NCBI GenBank assembly: GCA_958295755.1
Contig: OY282367.1
Coordinates: 868,022 to 932,021, forward strand
Reading direction: 5' to 3'
Length of the DNA: 64,000 bases
DNA from: an uncultured Acidimicrobiales bacterium
GTDB lineage: Bacteria; Actinomycetota; Acidimicrobiia; Acidimicrobiales; Hopanoidiivorantaceae
Made by a program: the position numbers and the translations under genes. Under the pieces are notes generated by a model. That model worked only from the letters and a program-made list of their open reading frames with translations. It did no database searches and was not told the DNA's origin. Positions 17,972 to 27,373 of this stretch are shown one piece after another. Within the stretch, counting starts at the first letter, position 1. Every line of letters begins with the position of its first letter.

Positions 17972-18575
17972 CGCCGGCCTCTGCTTTGGCTGTACCAACC
18001 ATGTCTGCGGTGCCTGTAGTGTCTTTATCTGTCGCGTCTTTGTCAGTCGTGTCTTTATCAGCATCAGCTATCTCATCTGTGTCATTAGCAAATACGCGAC
18101 TGCCGATGATTGCCGCACCGATAGTACCCACCACTATTCCAGTATCGGCGAGGTTGAAAACAGGCCAGCGAGATAAGTCTATGAAATCCACCACTCTCCC
18201 AGACAAGAACCCATCGCCTGCCCTGAAAAGTCTGTCTGCAAGATTTCCTAAAGCCCCGCCGGTTACAAGACCGAGCAAAATGGTCATAGTGCGGCTAGGC
18301 AAGTTACGACTGTAGAAAAACAAGATCACTACCACAGCGAAAGCCAGCAGACCGAGCCAGATTCCCGATAATGCGTTGATTCCGAAGGCTGAGCCGCTGT
18401 TGTAAACCAGACGAAATGAAAAAGGCCCCACGATATGGTTTGGCCCATCAGACAGAGCTGATATAGCCCATTGTTTAGTTAGCTGATCTAGTCCCAGCCA
18501 CACACAGGTGGTGGCCGCGAGAATGACAAGATTAGCAACCCTAATCCCCCTCGTGCCTGCGGCAATGTCGTTCAC
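17949..18575 (-). CDS. lspA: Lipoprotein signal peptidase (signal peptidase II)
   Basis: A membrane aspartyl protease that removes signal peptides from prolipoproteins. Four transmembrane helices, with catalytic Asp residues in GNLADRLFR and FNLADTGIVVG and the VYNSGSAFGI segment. It starts with GTG in a 1-nt TAGTG overlap with the upstream gene. At 208 residues it is longer than the usual 160-170 because of a C-terminal hydrophilic tail made of a DKDTTDKDATDKDTT repeat, which is an in-frame microduplication of about 12-15 bp units. Confidence 0.94.
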   Translation of the reverse strand: MNDIAAGTRGIRVANLVILAATTCVWLGLDQLTKQWAISALSDGPNHIVGPFSFRLVYNSGSAFGINALSGIWLGLLAFAVVVILFFYSRNLPSRTMTILLGLVTGGALGNLADRLFRAGDGFLSGRVVDFIDLSRWPVFNLADTGIVVGTIGAAIIGSRVFANDTDEIADADKDTTDKDATDKDTTGTADMVGTAKAEAGDVKTSQP

Positions 18576-19633
18576 TAGCGCATCAGCAATCCAGTGGCTC
18601 GCGGTTCCACTCGCTCAGTTGCCCAGGGAATGGCTTGAAGGCGAGCCCTAGGAATGGGTTTGCCTGATTTCTGGCAGATCCCGTAGGTGCCGTTTTTTAT
18701 GCGAACTAGAGCGGCATCTATTTTCTCAACTGTGGCTCGTGCGCCAGCACTCAAGATGAGGTCTTGCTCGCGTTCAATGGCCCAACTATCTCCCTGGGCT
18801 GACTCTTCGTCAAACTGCACATCGCCCTGCTCGCGGGTCTCAAGTAGCTGCTGAGCTTCGCTTTCCAGATTGATAGACGACTGGAAGTACTTCTCGCGCT
18901 CAGACATGAGCCGCTTTGTTTGCTTTTCGAGGAACTTTGTATCGAAAGCTGGCTTTTTCTTGGGTGCGGGAGATTTTGGCGCAGAAGGCTTGCTGGGTGC
19001 TTTAGTGGCTACGGCTTTTTTGGGGGTAGCTTTAGGAGTAGCGCTTGCAGTAGCTTTCTTGGTAGTAGTTTTCTTGGTAGCGGCCTTGGCAGAAGCGGTA
19101 GGAGTCGCCTTAGTAGCGGCTTTGGTGGTAGGGGTGCTTTTTTTAGGGGTTGCAGCTGCCTTGGGGGTTGTTTTAGTGGAGGTCTTAGCTGCTGGTTTCT
19201 TTGCTTTCTTGGTTGCTGTCTTTGCAGGAGCGGTTTTTGCTGTGGTTTTGGGGGCTACTTTTGGAGCTGATTTGGAAGCAACAGCAGTCTTGGCGGTGGT
19301 TTTCTTAGGAGCAGCCTTGGCTGCAGTTTTCGCAGTGGTTTTGGGGGCAGACGTGGCTTTCGCAGCGGCTTTGGGAGCAGTGTTAGTCTTGGGGGTGGCT
19401 TTCGCAGTTTTCTCAGGAGTCTTAGGTGCCGACTTGGCTTTGGATGCAGCTTTCGCAGTTTTCGTAGCAGCCTTAGGTGCAGACTTGGCTTTCACAGCGG
19501 TTTTCGTAGCAGTGTTAGCCTTGGGGGTGGCTTTCGTGGCAGCCTTGGAAGTAGGGGCAGCTTTGCTCGCCTTTGTGGTTTTCTTAGAAGCCGCGGTTGT
19601 CTTCTTCTGTCTTGAAGTTGTGGTTTTTGCCAT
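18575..19633 (-). CDS. DksA/TraR-like protein with a long histone-H1-like Lys/Ala/Thr tail
   Basis: The first 225 residues are almost only Lys, Ala, Thr, Pro and Ser in repeats of the type KATPKA, KTAKAA and KSAPKAA. They resemble histone H1 or HupB C-terminal tails and probably bind DNA. The C-terminal 120 residues match the DksA/TraR family: coiled coil (KRLMSEREKYFQSSINLESEAQQL) and the region ALVRIKNGTYGICQKSGKPI...LQAIPWAT. The C4 zinc finger has decayed: CQKS keeps one Cys and the second pair is absent. I start at the ATG at 19633, preceded by GTAGGAGCA; an in-frame start at 19666 would add 11 residues. lspA follows with a 1-nt overlap. A nucleoid or transcription role is inferred. Confidence 0.85.
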   Translation of the reverse strand: MAKTTTSRQKKTTAASKKTTKASKAAPTSKAATKATPKANTATKTAVKAKSAPKAATKTAKAASKAKSAPKTPEKTAKATPKTNTAPKAAAKATSAPKTTAKTAAKAAPKKTTAKTAVASKSAPKVAPKTTAKTAPAKTATKKAKKPAAKTSTKTTPKAAATPKKSTPTTKAATKATPTASAKAATKKTTTKKATASATPKATPKKAVATKAPSKPSAPKSPAPKKKPAFDTKFLEKQTKRLMSEREKYFQSSINLESEAQQLLETREQGDVQFDEESAQGDSWAIEREQDLILSAGARATVEKIDAALVRIKNGTYGICQKSGKPIPRARLQAIPWATERVEPRATGLLMR

Positions 19634-19758
19634 TGCTCCTACTTCCCCCAATTTGACTACTGCCAATTATATTGTCGCTAGTTAGGCTACTGTCACCCGG
19701 CCAACTGCAATAATACCTTCATCAGAATGCTATCGGGTGTATCTTGATAATCTGAAGC

Positions 19759-22700
19759 ATGCAACTATATCCCAAAGTTGAAGGAAAACCCAACTTTGTC
19801 GCCATAGAAGAACAGGTTTTGGCGCATTGGGCGGAGGAAGGCACCTTCGCACGCTCAGTATCTGAGCGATCCGGCAGCGAGTATGTTTTCTACGACGGCC
19901 CCCCTTTTGCCAACGGACTACCCCACTACGGGCACCTTCTCACTGGATATATAAAAGATGTCATCCCCCGCTATCAGACCATGCAGGGCAGACGCGTGGA
20001 AAGACGTTTCGGTTGGGACTGCCACGGGTTGCCCCCCGAAATGGAAGCAGAAAAAGAACTCGGTCTTTCAGGCCGAAAGAGCATCCAAGATTACGGCGTA
20101 AAGAAATTCAACGATCACTGCCGCTCATCGGTAATGCGCTACACAGCCGAGTGGGAACGCTATGTAGGCCGCCAAGCTCGCTGGGTAGATTTCCGCAACG
20201 ACTACAAAACGATGGATATTTCATATATGGAAAGCGTCATCTGGGCATTCAAACGCCTCTGGGAAAAGGGACTGATATATGAGGCGTACAGAGTGATGCC
20301 TTACTCGTGGGGAGCTCAAACCCCTCTTTCTAACTTTGAGATCCGTCTTGACGACGCCACCCGTAGTCGCCAAGACCCAGCTATCACAGTTGCTTTCAAC
20401 CTCATGCCCGAAGCAGGCGACCCGGCTCCCCTGCGGCTTTTGGCATGGACCACCACACCCTGGACCTTGCCAAGCAACTTGGCTTTGGCGGTGCATCCCG
20501 AAATGACTTATAACATCTGGGAAGTACCCGATGAAGGTTGCGTTGTTCTAGCCGCAGAAGCCACCGAACGCATCCTTTCCAAAAAAGATGCCAGCGGCGG
20601 CAAAAGTAACAGCAATAATAGCGGCAATAATAGCCTGACAAAGCTGGGCACTTTGCGGGGTAGCGACCTCATCGGTCGTCGCTATGAGCCGATGTTCGGA
20701 TACTTTGCCGATACCCCTAATGCTTTCCAAGTTTTAGCGGGTGATTTTGTGAGTTCTGAAGAAGGTACCGGGATAGTCCATATGGCACCAGGTTTTGGCG
20801 AAGACGATCAGCAAATCTGTGAGGCTGCTGGAATCAGGGTGGTTGTGCCGGTGGATGACGAAGGCAACTTCACATCTGAAGTATCTGACTGGCAAGGGCA
20901 AAATGTCTTTGAAGCTAACAGTTCTATCATTTCGGCACTGCGCCACCGAGGGGTGTTGTTTCGCCACGACTCCATCGAGCACAGCTACCCGTATTGTTGG
21001 CGCACCGACACTCCCATCATCTATCGAGCCATGAACTCATGGTATGTAAATGTGGTTGCCATCCGCGACCGCATGGTAGAAATCAATCAGCATATCAACT
21101 GGATCCCCGAGCACATACGTGACGGCAGATTTGGCAAATGGTTGGAAGGTGCCAGAGACTGGTCAATCAGTCGCAACAGGTTTTGGGGCGCGCCGATTCC
21201 TATCTGGCGTAGTGACAATCCAGATTTCCCACGCATAGATGTCTACGGCAGTTTGGAAGAGATTGAAGCAGATTTTGGTGTACTTCCCGCTGATCTGCAT
21301 CGCCCAGCCATAGACGAGCTTGTCCGTCCTAACCCTGATGACCCCAGCGGTGAGTCTCAAATGCGGCGGGTGCCCGAAGTGTTGGACTGCTGGTTTGAGT
21401 CGGGCTCTATGCCTTTTGCACAGGTGCACTATCCATTTGAGAACAAAGAGTGGTTTGAAACACACTTTCCAGCAGATTTCATTGTGGAATATGTGAATCA
21501 GACACGCGGCTGGTTCTACACCTTGCATGTGTTAGCCACTGCCCTTTTCGACTCTCCACCTTTCCGCACCGCCATCGGGCACGGTGTGTTACTTGCGGCC
21601 GATGGCACAAAGCTCTCTAAACGGCTCAAAAACTATCCCGACCCTGAATATGTCTTCCAAACACAAGGATCTGATGCCTTGCGTTGGTATCTAATGGCTT
21701 CTCCTGTGATGCGAGGTGGCAATCTGTGTCTCAGCGAAGACGATATGAAGGCGGTAACTCGCCTTCTGCTGTATCCAGTGTGGAACGCCTACAGCTTTTT
21801 CTGTCTCTATGCCAACGCAGACGGCGTAAAAGCTCAAGATGATACATCTTCCTCACATGTTCTAGACCGCTACATCTTGGCTAAGACCCGCCAATTGGTG
21901 CAATCGGTTACAAACTCTCTTGATGCTTACGATCTCAGCGAAGCTTGTGCACAGGTGGCGGAGTTCATTGACGCTCTCAACAACTGGTATATCAGACGAA
22001 GTAGAGATCGTTTCTGGGCACCAAAAGTAAGTGGCGAAGACGGCGATGCCAGCCCTGAACACGAAACCGCTGCTAACGAAAAGCAGCAGGCATATAACAC
22101 TCTCTATACTGTGCTCGTCACACTGGCAAAAACTTTGGCCCCACTTTTGCCTCTAATCACAGAAGAGATATACCGAGGGTTAACTAGCGAAGAAAGCGTG
22201 CACCTCACAGACTGGCCCGACCCTAAAGAGCTTGAAAATAATGGCGAGCTTGACAGCACAGCAGATCTGGTGGCACAGATGGACTTAGCCAGAGAGGTTT
22301 GCTCGGCTGTGCTGCGAGTTCGCGAGCAGACTAAAATTCCCGTTCGCATACCTTTGAATAAACTAACCCTCGCAGGGGCAGGGGCTGCGAAGCTGAAGCG
22401 GGCAGATGGCAGCACAGCAGGCAGCACAGCAGGCAGCACAGCTGACAAGGCAGATGAGAGAACAGCTGACAGCGCAGAATCAGTTGCCTCAGAAGTCGCG
22501 AATCTAATTGCCGATGAAGTCAATATCAAAAAACTGGTATTGGAAGATGAGATGCCCGATGGCTTCTCTCGAGTGTTGCGCCCCAACGGAAAACTTTTAG
22601 GGCCTCGTCTGAAAGACCGAATGCAGGCTGTGATCGCTACCGCAAAAGCTGGTGACTGGGAAGTGCTACCCGACGGCACAGCAAAAGTGTGTGGAGAGAT

Positions 22701-23085
22701 TCTGAATGAAGATGAATACACCGTGGCGATAGAGCAAGCTTCCAGCAAAGACAGTGAAACCACTCCGAACAGCGGTGTGCTACGAGACGGAGTGACAGTC
22801 ATCTTGCTAGACACTGAAGTCACCCCAGAGCAAGAACGCGAAGGCCTAGCGCGCCATATGGTTCGTATAGTTCAGCAAGGAAGACGTAACCAAGGCTTGG
22901 ATGTTTCAGACAAGATAAAACTCTTTCTTGAACTGCCTTCAGACATGGAATTGGCAGCACGAGAGCACGAAGCGTTTGTGGCCGAACAAGTTCTGGCGGT
23001 TGAGATTACCTACAGCATCAGAGGTTGTAAGCGAGTTGAAAAATCTGAAGACGCCAACCTGAGCTACAGCATAGAACGGGTTTGA
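19759..23085 (+). CDS. ileS: Isoleucyl-tRNA synthetase (eukaryote-like type)
   Basis: An 1108-residue class I aminoacyl-tRNA synthetase. The HIGH motif is HYGH (56-59) in PFANGLPHYGHLLTG; the KMSKS motif is KLSKR (618-622) followed by LKNYPDP. The KLSKRLKNYP form and the C-terminal layout without a zinc finger fit the IleRS2/eukaryotic type, whose members are often mupirocin-insensitive. Two low-complexity inserts stand out: a Ser/Asn-rich one near residue 283 in the editing region and a GSTAGSTAGSTAD repeat near residue 889. No T-box leader was found in the 90 bp upstream. The gene converges with yggT. Confidence 0.96.
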   Translation: MQLYPKVEGKPNFVAIEEQVLAHWAEEGTFARSVSERSGSEYVFYDGPPFANGLPHYGHLLTGYIKDVIPRYQTMQGRRVERRFGWDCHGLPPEMEAEKELGLSGRKSIQDYGVKKFNDHCRSSVMRYTAEWERYVGRQARWVDFRNDYKTMDISYMESVIWAFKRLWEKGLIYEAYRVMPYSWGAQTPLSNFEIRLDDATRSRQDPAITVAFNLMPEAGDPAPLRLLAWTTTPWTLPSNLALAVHPEMTYNIWEVPDEGCVVLAAEATERILSKKDASGGKSNSNNSGNNSLTKLGTLRGSDLIGRRYEPMFGYFADTPNAFQVLAGDFVSSEEGTGIVHMAPGFGEDDQQICEAAGIRVVVPVDDEGNFTSEVSDWQGQNVFEANSSIISALRHRGVLFRHDSIEHSYPYCWRTDTPIIYRAMNSWYVNVVAIRDRMVEINQHINWIPEHIRDGRFGKWLEGARDWSISRNRFWGAPIPIWRSDNPDFPRIDVYGSLEEIEADFGVLPADLHRPAIDELVRPNPDDPSGESQMRRVPEVLDCWFESGSMPFAQVHYPFENKEWFETHFPADFIVEYVNQTRGWFYTLHVLATALFDSPPFRTAIGHGVLLAADGTKLSKRLKNYPDPEYVFQTQGSDALRWYLMASPVMRGGNLCLSEDDMKAVTRLLLYPVWNAYSFFCLYANADGVKAQDDTSSSHVLDRYILAKTRQLVQSVTNSLDAYDLSEACAQVAEFIDALNNWYIRRSRDRFWAPKVSGEDGDASPEHETAANEKQQAYNTLYTVLVTLAKTLAPLLPLITEEIYRGLTSEESVHLTDWPDPKELENNGELDSTADLVAQMDLAREVCSAVLRVREQTKIPVRIPLNKLTLAGAGAAKLKRADGSTAGSTAGSTADKADERTADSAESVASEVANLIADEVNIKKLVLEDEMPDGFSRVLRPNGKLLGPRLKDRMQAVIATAKAGDWEVLPDGTAKVCGEILNEDEYTVAIEQASSKDSETTPNSGVLRDGVTVILLDTEVTPEQEREGLARHMVRIVQQGRRNQGLDVSDKIKLFLELPSDMELAAREHEAFVAEQVLAVEITYSIRGCKRVEKSEDANLSYSIERV

Positions 23086-23105
23086 TATCGCCGAGGCTAA
23101 CTCGA

Positions 23106-23357
23106 TCAGCAAACAACCTGTCTTATCACAATCAGCACTATGACGATAATCATCGCGCTCAAATCAAATGCCACTGGCCCGACTCTTACTGGTGGCACCA
23201 CTCTTCTGAGTGGACTCATTACAGGCTCAGTTAGGAGCAGCACCCCACGGTAGCCTTTGGCGAGTACTCCATAAGGGTCAATCGGAAACCAGCTCATGAT
23301 CACCCGAATGAAGATGATCAGCAGATACAGGGTCGCGGCCCAACAGATAAATATCAC
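23106..23357 (-). CDS. yggT: YggT-family membrane protein
   Basis: An 83-residue protein with two hydrophobic helices and the family segment IIFIRVIMSWFPIDPYG...LTEPVMSPLRRVVPP. YggT proteins sit next to sepF in dcw clusters of Gram-positive bacteria and are thought to act in division or membrane organisation; the exact role is unknown. It is the last gene of the dcw run here, 47 bp after sepF. Confidence 0.88.
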   Translation of the reverse strand: MIFICWAATLYLLIIFIRVIMSWFPIDPYGVLAKGYRGVLLLTEPVMSPLRRVVPPVRVGPVAFDLSAMIIVIVLIVIRQVVC

Positions 23358-23404
23358 GAGGCTTACAGTTCAAGGGAATTAGAGCAGGCAAGCCCTGCTA
23401 TCTG

Positions 23405-23893
23405 TTACTGAAAACGCTTCCTGTCTTCAGGGTCAATCTCTACATCAGGCGGGGCTAAAAGATATACCAGGTCGGCCACGCGTTCCATCTGCCCGCCTAG
23501 AGCAAAGCACACGCCGCTAGAGAAATCTACGATTCTGCGTGAGACCTCCTGATGCGTTTCTTGAAGGTTGACCACAATGGGCTGAGCGTTTTTGAGATAG
23601 TCGCCGATTTCCTTCACCTCCTGAAAGGAGTGAGGGGTGATTATCTGAACCTTGGTTTTAGATGGTGGGGGCATAAGTCTCACAGTTGCTGAAGTTGAAG
23701 AAAGTGGCATGAAAGATGCTGATCCTTCACTTGCCGGGGCAACATAGGCAGGTGAGGTAGGAGTGATGGGTTCCAGCGGTTCAGCAGGCTCATCGTCGTA
23801 TTCGTCATAGTAAAAACCTTCTCCGGCTGGCTGCTCGTACTCTTCGTCAGCACTCAACCCAAGGTAATACATGACTTTCTTGAATTTAGCCAT
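23405..23893 (-). CDS. sepF: Cell division protein SepF
   Basis: A 162-residue FtsZ-binding membrane tether, the main early Z-ring anchor in organisms without FtsA. The N-terminus FKKVMYYLGLSADEEYE resembles the amphipathic membrane-binding helix. A disordered acidic/Pro/Ser linker follows (about 20-78). The C-terminal SepF domain has VQIITPHSFQEVKEIGDYLKNAQ, VVNLQ and IVDFSSGVCFALGGQMERV. No ftsA is present, which fits SepF being the anchor. Confidence 0.94.
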   Translation of the reverse strand: MAKFKKVMYYLGLSADEEYEQPAGEGFYYDEYDDEPAEPLEPITPTSPAYVAPASEGSASFMPLSSTSATVRLMPPPSKTKVQIITPHSFQEVKEIGDYLKNAQPIVVNLQETHQEVSRRIVDFSSGVCFALGGQMERVADLVYLLAPPDVEIDPEDRKRFQ

Positions 23894-23957
23894 TTGATCG
23901 TCACTTTCTAGGGTGTTTACATTTGTAGATGAAATCTTAGCACATAGTTAGCAAGGT

Positions 23958-24635
23958 TTAATGTTTTGTTGTTAAGATTTCTGGGTCAAAGATAATTCTG
24001 CCCAGGCGAAGCATCGTAGCACCGTATCTGACCGCCACTTCGTAATCTTGCGACATTCCCATGCTTCGCTCAGGCAGTCCGTGAATATCAGCCAAACGAG
24101 CAAGCATCGCAAAGTCCTCTTCGGGGCCAGTCGCCTTCGGTTGAGCTACGCACATCAGACCTTGCACATCCACACCTATGCTACTAGCGTGATCCAACAA
24201 AGGCCCAAGAGCTTCAGGGGCGACACCTGGTCGGTCAGGGTCGTCGTTTGTTCTGACTTGAAGTAGCACCTTGGCATCTGGAGTATGTCTGGCCAACGAA
24301 GATGCCGTTTTGGAACGGTCCAAAGTCTGCCACCATGAGATGATCCCTGCCAAACGTGGAATCTTATTTGACTGCAGTTTTCCCAGATAGTGCCAACGAG
24401 GGGCAGGTAGATCAAAGACATCAAGCATCTTTGTGACTTCTTGGTTTTTCATCAGCAGTTCATCTGAGTAGTTTTCACCGAAATCCACAATGCCGCATTC
24501 CAAAGCTGCCACTACCCACTCAGGGGAGCGTCCCTTTGTGACTGCTACGATTCTTACATCGTCAGAAACGAGACTGCGAATATTCAGTAAGCGACTAGCA
24601 ATCTGGCGAACGCGCTCTTCGTGCTGGTTTTCCAT
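23958..24635 (-). CDS. PLP homeostasis protein (YggS/PLPBP family)
   Basis: A 225-residue TIM-barrel PLP-binding protein. The PLP lysine is in VRIVAVTKGRSPE, followed by FGENYSDELL; WHYLGKLQSNK and the C-terminal MGMSQDYEVAVRYGATMLRLG are diagnostic. These proteins buffer pyridoxal phosphate and are regularly encoded in dcw clusters between ftsZ/pgeF and sepF, as here. It lies 6 bp after the pgeF stop codon. Confidence 0.92.
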   Translation of the reverse strand: MENQHEERVRQIASRLLNIRSLVSDDVRIVAVTKGRSPEWVVAALECGIVDFGENYSDELLMKNQEVTKMLDVFDLPAPRWHYLGKLQSNKIPRLAGIISWWQTLDRSKTASSLARHTPDAKVLLQVRTNDDPDRPGVAPEALGPLLDHASSIGVDVQGLMCVAQPKATGPEEDFAMLARLADIHGLPERSMGMSQDYEVAVRYGATMLRLGRIIFDPEILTTKH

Positions 24636-24641
24636 TGCTAA

Positions 24642-25349
24642 TCAGGCTTGCTCTCGCCAAGCGACCATAGCCATCCGCTCTTCTTCCTGGCGGGCACGGT
24701 AAGAAAACCATCGCTCAGACTCGCAAGCAGTGCAGCTATCCACATTCGCGACATCGTTTACTCCTGCCTCTCTGAGAGACGACTTAGCGATGAGAGCCAA
24801 ATCAAGTCTGCCTGAAGCACCACTGGGCAGATACACATCGCTACCCCATCTCTTCACGAAGTCCTGAGCATCTTTGGGGGAGAATTCATAACAGCCGGCA
24901 CAGATGTGGGGGCCGATAAAAGCAGATGCGACCTCACCAAATGAATGTTTCATGGCTGTGATGGTTTTTTCAATAATGCCAAGTCGCAAACCTCGCCAAC
25001 CTGCATGAATAACTCCGATCCCTCTATCTGTTCCCCACAGAGCTATAGATAAACAATCTGCTGTGGTGACGCTCAAGGCTATGAAGGCTTCAGATGTAAT
25101 GCAGGCATCCCAGGCACCACCAATGTTGTCTGTTGTTTCTGTCTCACTGGTGCCAACAGTTGCAATCTCAGCGCGGTGCTGCTGGCGGATCCAAAACCAT
25201 CTGTGAGATGTAATCTGCTTGCGTCTTTGCTCAAGCCCTTGATCTGCTATTTTGCCCTCTGGCGGAACACGAAAGTCGCCGTCTGACTTTTCGGTGCAGA
25301 CGATGACTATTTTGTCTCCTCTCGGAAGCTGTTGCTCGTAACTTATCAT
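24642..25349 (-). CDS. pgeF: Multicopper polyphenol oxidase / peptidoglycan-editing factor family (PgeF, YfiH, YlmD)
   Basis: A 235-residue DUF152 protein. Conserved metal-site segments are SVTTADCLSIALW, GVIHAGWRGLRLG and IGPHICAGCYEF. E. coli YfiH removes wrongly built UDP-MurNAc-Ser; other members have purine nucleoside phosphorylase or laccase activity. Its location just downstream of ftsZ fits the peptidoglycan-editing role, though activity cannot be told from sequence. Confidence 0.9.
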   Translation of the reverse strand: MISYEQQLPRGDKIVIVCTEKSDGDFRVPPEGKIADQGLEQRRKQITSHRWFWIRQQHRAEIATVGTSETETTDNIGGAWDACITSEAFIALSVTTADCLSIALWGTDRGIGVIHAGWRGLRLGIIEKTITAMKHSFGEVASAFIGPHICAGCYEFSPKDAQDFVKRWGSDVYLPSGASGRLDLALIAKSSLREAGVNDVANVDSCTACESERWFSYRARQEEERMAMVAWREQA

Positions 25350-25364
25350 CCGAGCTCCTACTGC

Positions 25365-26441
25365 CTACCTCAAAAAGGAAGGCACCTCCCATTCATCTTC
25401 AGAATCGCCTCCTAAATCAGAGAGATCAAAGTCGTCAGTTTCCTCTTCTGGGGCAGATGGTAGCTGCACAACAGTAGTGTCATTGGCTTCTGGCATATGA
25501 GTGCGGTCAAAGCCAGCTGCTATGACGGTTACCTTGATCTGGTTTTCAAGCTCAGGATCAACATACATACCGAAGATGATGTTGGCATCATCGTGGGCAA
25601 CCTCTTTGATGATTGAGGCTGAACGTTCCATTTCTGTAATGGTCATGTCTTCGCCGCCGCTGATTGACAGCAAAATGCCTCGAGCTTGCTCAACAGCATC
25701 TTCCAGCAATGGGCTTTCTAAAGCTTTCCGCGCTGCTGTAACTGCGCGTTCTTCACCCGAAGCGTGCCCGACGCCCATCATGGCTGAGCCGGCGTCAGTC
25801 ATAATCTGCTTCACATCGGCAAAGTCAGTGTTGATGAGTCCCGGTCGAGTAATGAGGTCTGAGATGCCTCTTACACCTTGCAGCAGCACTTCATCAGCCA
25901 AAGCAAAGGCTTGTGATATAGGTGTGTCTTCGCCGCTGCGATCTAAAAGTCTGTCATTGGGTATCACAATCAAAGTATCGACTTTTTCTCTTAGCTTGCT
26001 GATTCCATCGTCAGCTTTCACTGAGCGTGACCTTCCTTCAAAACTGAAAGGTCTAGTCACAACTGCTACCGTGAGGGCACCCGTGCTTTTGGCTATTTCA
26101 GCCACAATCGGAGCAGCACCCGTACCAGTTCCTCCACCTTCGCCTGCGGTGATGAAGATCATATCGGCATCTTCAAATGCCTCTTCAATTTCTCTACGGC
26201 TGTTATCAGCTGCTTCAGCACCGATTTCAGGGTCTCCGCCAGCTCCTAGCCCGCGAGTTTTATCACCTCCGACTTGAATCTTTACATCGGCATCACTTGT
26301 CAAGAGTGCTTGTGCATCTGTATTGATCGTGATGAACTCGACACCTCGCAGTCCATTCAAAATCATGCGGTTAACTGCGTTGCCTCCACCTCCTCCAACG
26401 CCGGCAACCTTGATGACTGCTAGATAGTTGTGCTCTGTCAT
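25365..26441 (-). CDS. ftsZ: Cell division GTPase FtsZ
   Basis: A 358-residue tubulin homologue forming the Z ring. The start at 26441 ([21 protein letters not shown]) is set by family alignment and by a GGAAGGAG ribosome site; an in-frame upstream ATG at 26621 would add 60 non-family residues and overlap ftsQ. The GTP tubulin signature GGGTGTG is at 102-108; the synergy region includes DDANIIFG. The C-terminal peptide EWEVPSFLR, the SepF docking site, is present after a short acidic linker. A dedicated promoter is seen upstream (26490-26518). Confidence 0.97.
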   Translation of the reverse strand: MTEHNYLAVIKVAGVGGGGGNAVNRMILNGLRGVEFITINTDAQALLTSDADVKIQVGGDKTRGLGAGGDPEIGAEAADNSRREIEEAFEDADMIFITAGEGGGTGTGAAPIVAEIAKSTGALTVAVVTRPFSFEGRSRSVKADDGISKLREKVDTLIVIPNDRLLDRSGEDTPISQAFALADEVLLQGVRGISDLITRPGLINTDFADVKQIMTDAGSAMMGVGHASGEERAVTAARKALESPLLEDAVEQARGILLSISGGEDMTITEMERSASIIKEVAHDDANIIFGMYVDPELENQIKVTVIAAGFDRTHMPEANDTTVVQLPSAPEEETDDFDLSDLGGDSEDEWEVPSFLR

Positions 26442-26489
26442 TTTCAACTCCTTCCGACCTGTGCCAGATTGGCTTCTGTCGTAATACAA

Positions 26490-26518
26490 AGTATATACCT
26501 TATTCAAAGGTAATGCAA
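26490..26518 (-). promoter_or_regulatory. ftsZ promoter with a perfect inverted repeat as spacer
   Basis: On the minus strand, TTGCAT (26518-26513) and TATACT (26495-26490) are separated by exactly 17 bp, a good sigma-70-type promoter about 50 bp before the ftsZ ATG. The spacer is itself a perfect palindrome, TACCTT-N5-AAGGTA (26496-26512). A regulator binding there would sit between the two hexamers. Confidence 0.6.
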
Positions 26519-26554
26519 GTCTGATTTGTAAGTTTAGTAATAATAACCTTAAAC

Positions 26555-27373
26555 TTAACATTGATGCTTCGAAGTCATGGCGGTTGCCAGTGGAGTTCGA
26601 ACATCTAACATCTGGTCGCAACGCACTCCCACATCTCGCAGAACTGTTCTTATTGAGCTTAACTTTTCAGGTAACTCCCTTGAATCTCCTAGACGAATCC
26701 AGCCTCCGTCAATTAGATCAAAATACAGCTCTCCATCTTCAGCTACAACTATTGCCCTCACTTTGGCAGTCAAGTCTTGAGTATTTCCAAGCTCTTCAGC
26801 AGTCTCAAGTGCAGGTTCAGCCTCTTTCAACCATCCATTTACTGTTGAGGCACCTTCAATAATAGGAAACCCTTCAGCTTGTGAGATATTCTGGAGTATC
26901 TTGCCTTCCCTGCCCACGAGTGCATAACCATCGGCTATAGCTTTGACTGCCACTGGAGTTCTTTCTATTACTGAGACACTAATATCGCCGCCCCACCACG
27001 ACTTTTTGATATTGACTTCCTTCACCCACGGAAGCTCCCTGATTTGATCGCTTGCTCTCTCAAGGTCTACTCGTGCTATTGGGTCACCGATTAAATCATC
27101 TGTGATGCCAGATATTCTGTCCATGCTGGCGTTGGCAATGCCGGAAAATTGTATCTTGTCGACATCAAAGAAGGGGCTAAAATAGACAATCCACAACCCC
27201 CCGACTGCTAGCAGTATAACACTCAACACCGACAATACTCGCCGCCGAATGCGACGCTTTCGCTTAGCTGCGCTTATTTTTCTGGCTCGCTTGGCTATGC
27301 GAGGGTGGGCTTGCTCCCTCTGCTCCCTCTGCTCCCTATCGACTTGAGTGCTTTGCTTAGTTTCACTGGACAT
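26555..27373 (-). CDS. ftsQ: Cell division protein FtsQ (DivIB)
   Basis: A 272-residue bitopic protein: basic cytoplasmic N-terminus (about 1-45, with REQREQREQ from 9-bp tandem repeats), one transmembrane helix (about 46-66, [20 protein letters not shown]), a POTRA domain ([17 protein letters not shown]...) and a beta domain. It links FtsW/FtsI with FtsL and FtsB in the divisome. Its ATG overlaps the murCB stop by one base (TAATG). The 3' end lies 113 bp before ftsZ. Confidence 0.93.
   Translation of the reverse strand: MSSETKQSTQVDREQREQREQAHPRIAKRARKISAAKRKRRIRRRVLSVLSVILLAVGGLWIVYFSPFFDVDKIQFSGIANASMDRISGITDDLIGDPIARVDLERASDQIRELPWVKEVNIKKSWWGGDISVSVIERTPVAVKAIADGYALVGREGKILQNISQAEGFPIIEGASTVNGWLKEAEPALETAEELGNTQDLTAKVRAIVVAEDGELYFDLIDGGWIRLGDSRELPEKLSSIRTVLRDVGVRCDQMLDVRTPLATAMTSKHQC

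Noticed and set aside
17949..18064. Extended N-terminus of the pseudouridine synthase starting at 18064
   Set aside because: The additional 31 residues are antisense-free but overlap the lspA tail repeat and have no family match; the ATG at 17971 fits homologues.
18870..19685. A 271-codon open frame on the plus strand opposite the DksA-like gene, rich in Ala, Val, Phe and Leu
   Set aside because: It is the antisense of the Lys/Ala/Thr repeat; the repeat lacks stop codons on both strands. The opposite frame ends in a recognisable DksA-family domain.
19667..19758. Possible T-box leader before ileS
   Set aside because: Only about 90 bp are available and no GGTGGNACCGCG-type antiterminator sequence is present.
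25501..26277. A 258-codon plus-strand frame inside ftsZ
   Set aside because: Fully antisense to a highly conserved FtsZ frame, Ser/Pro-rich composition, no recognisable motif.
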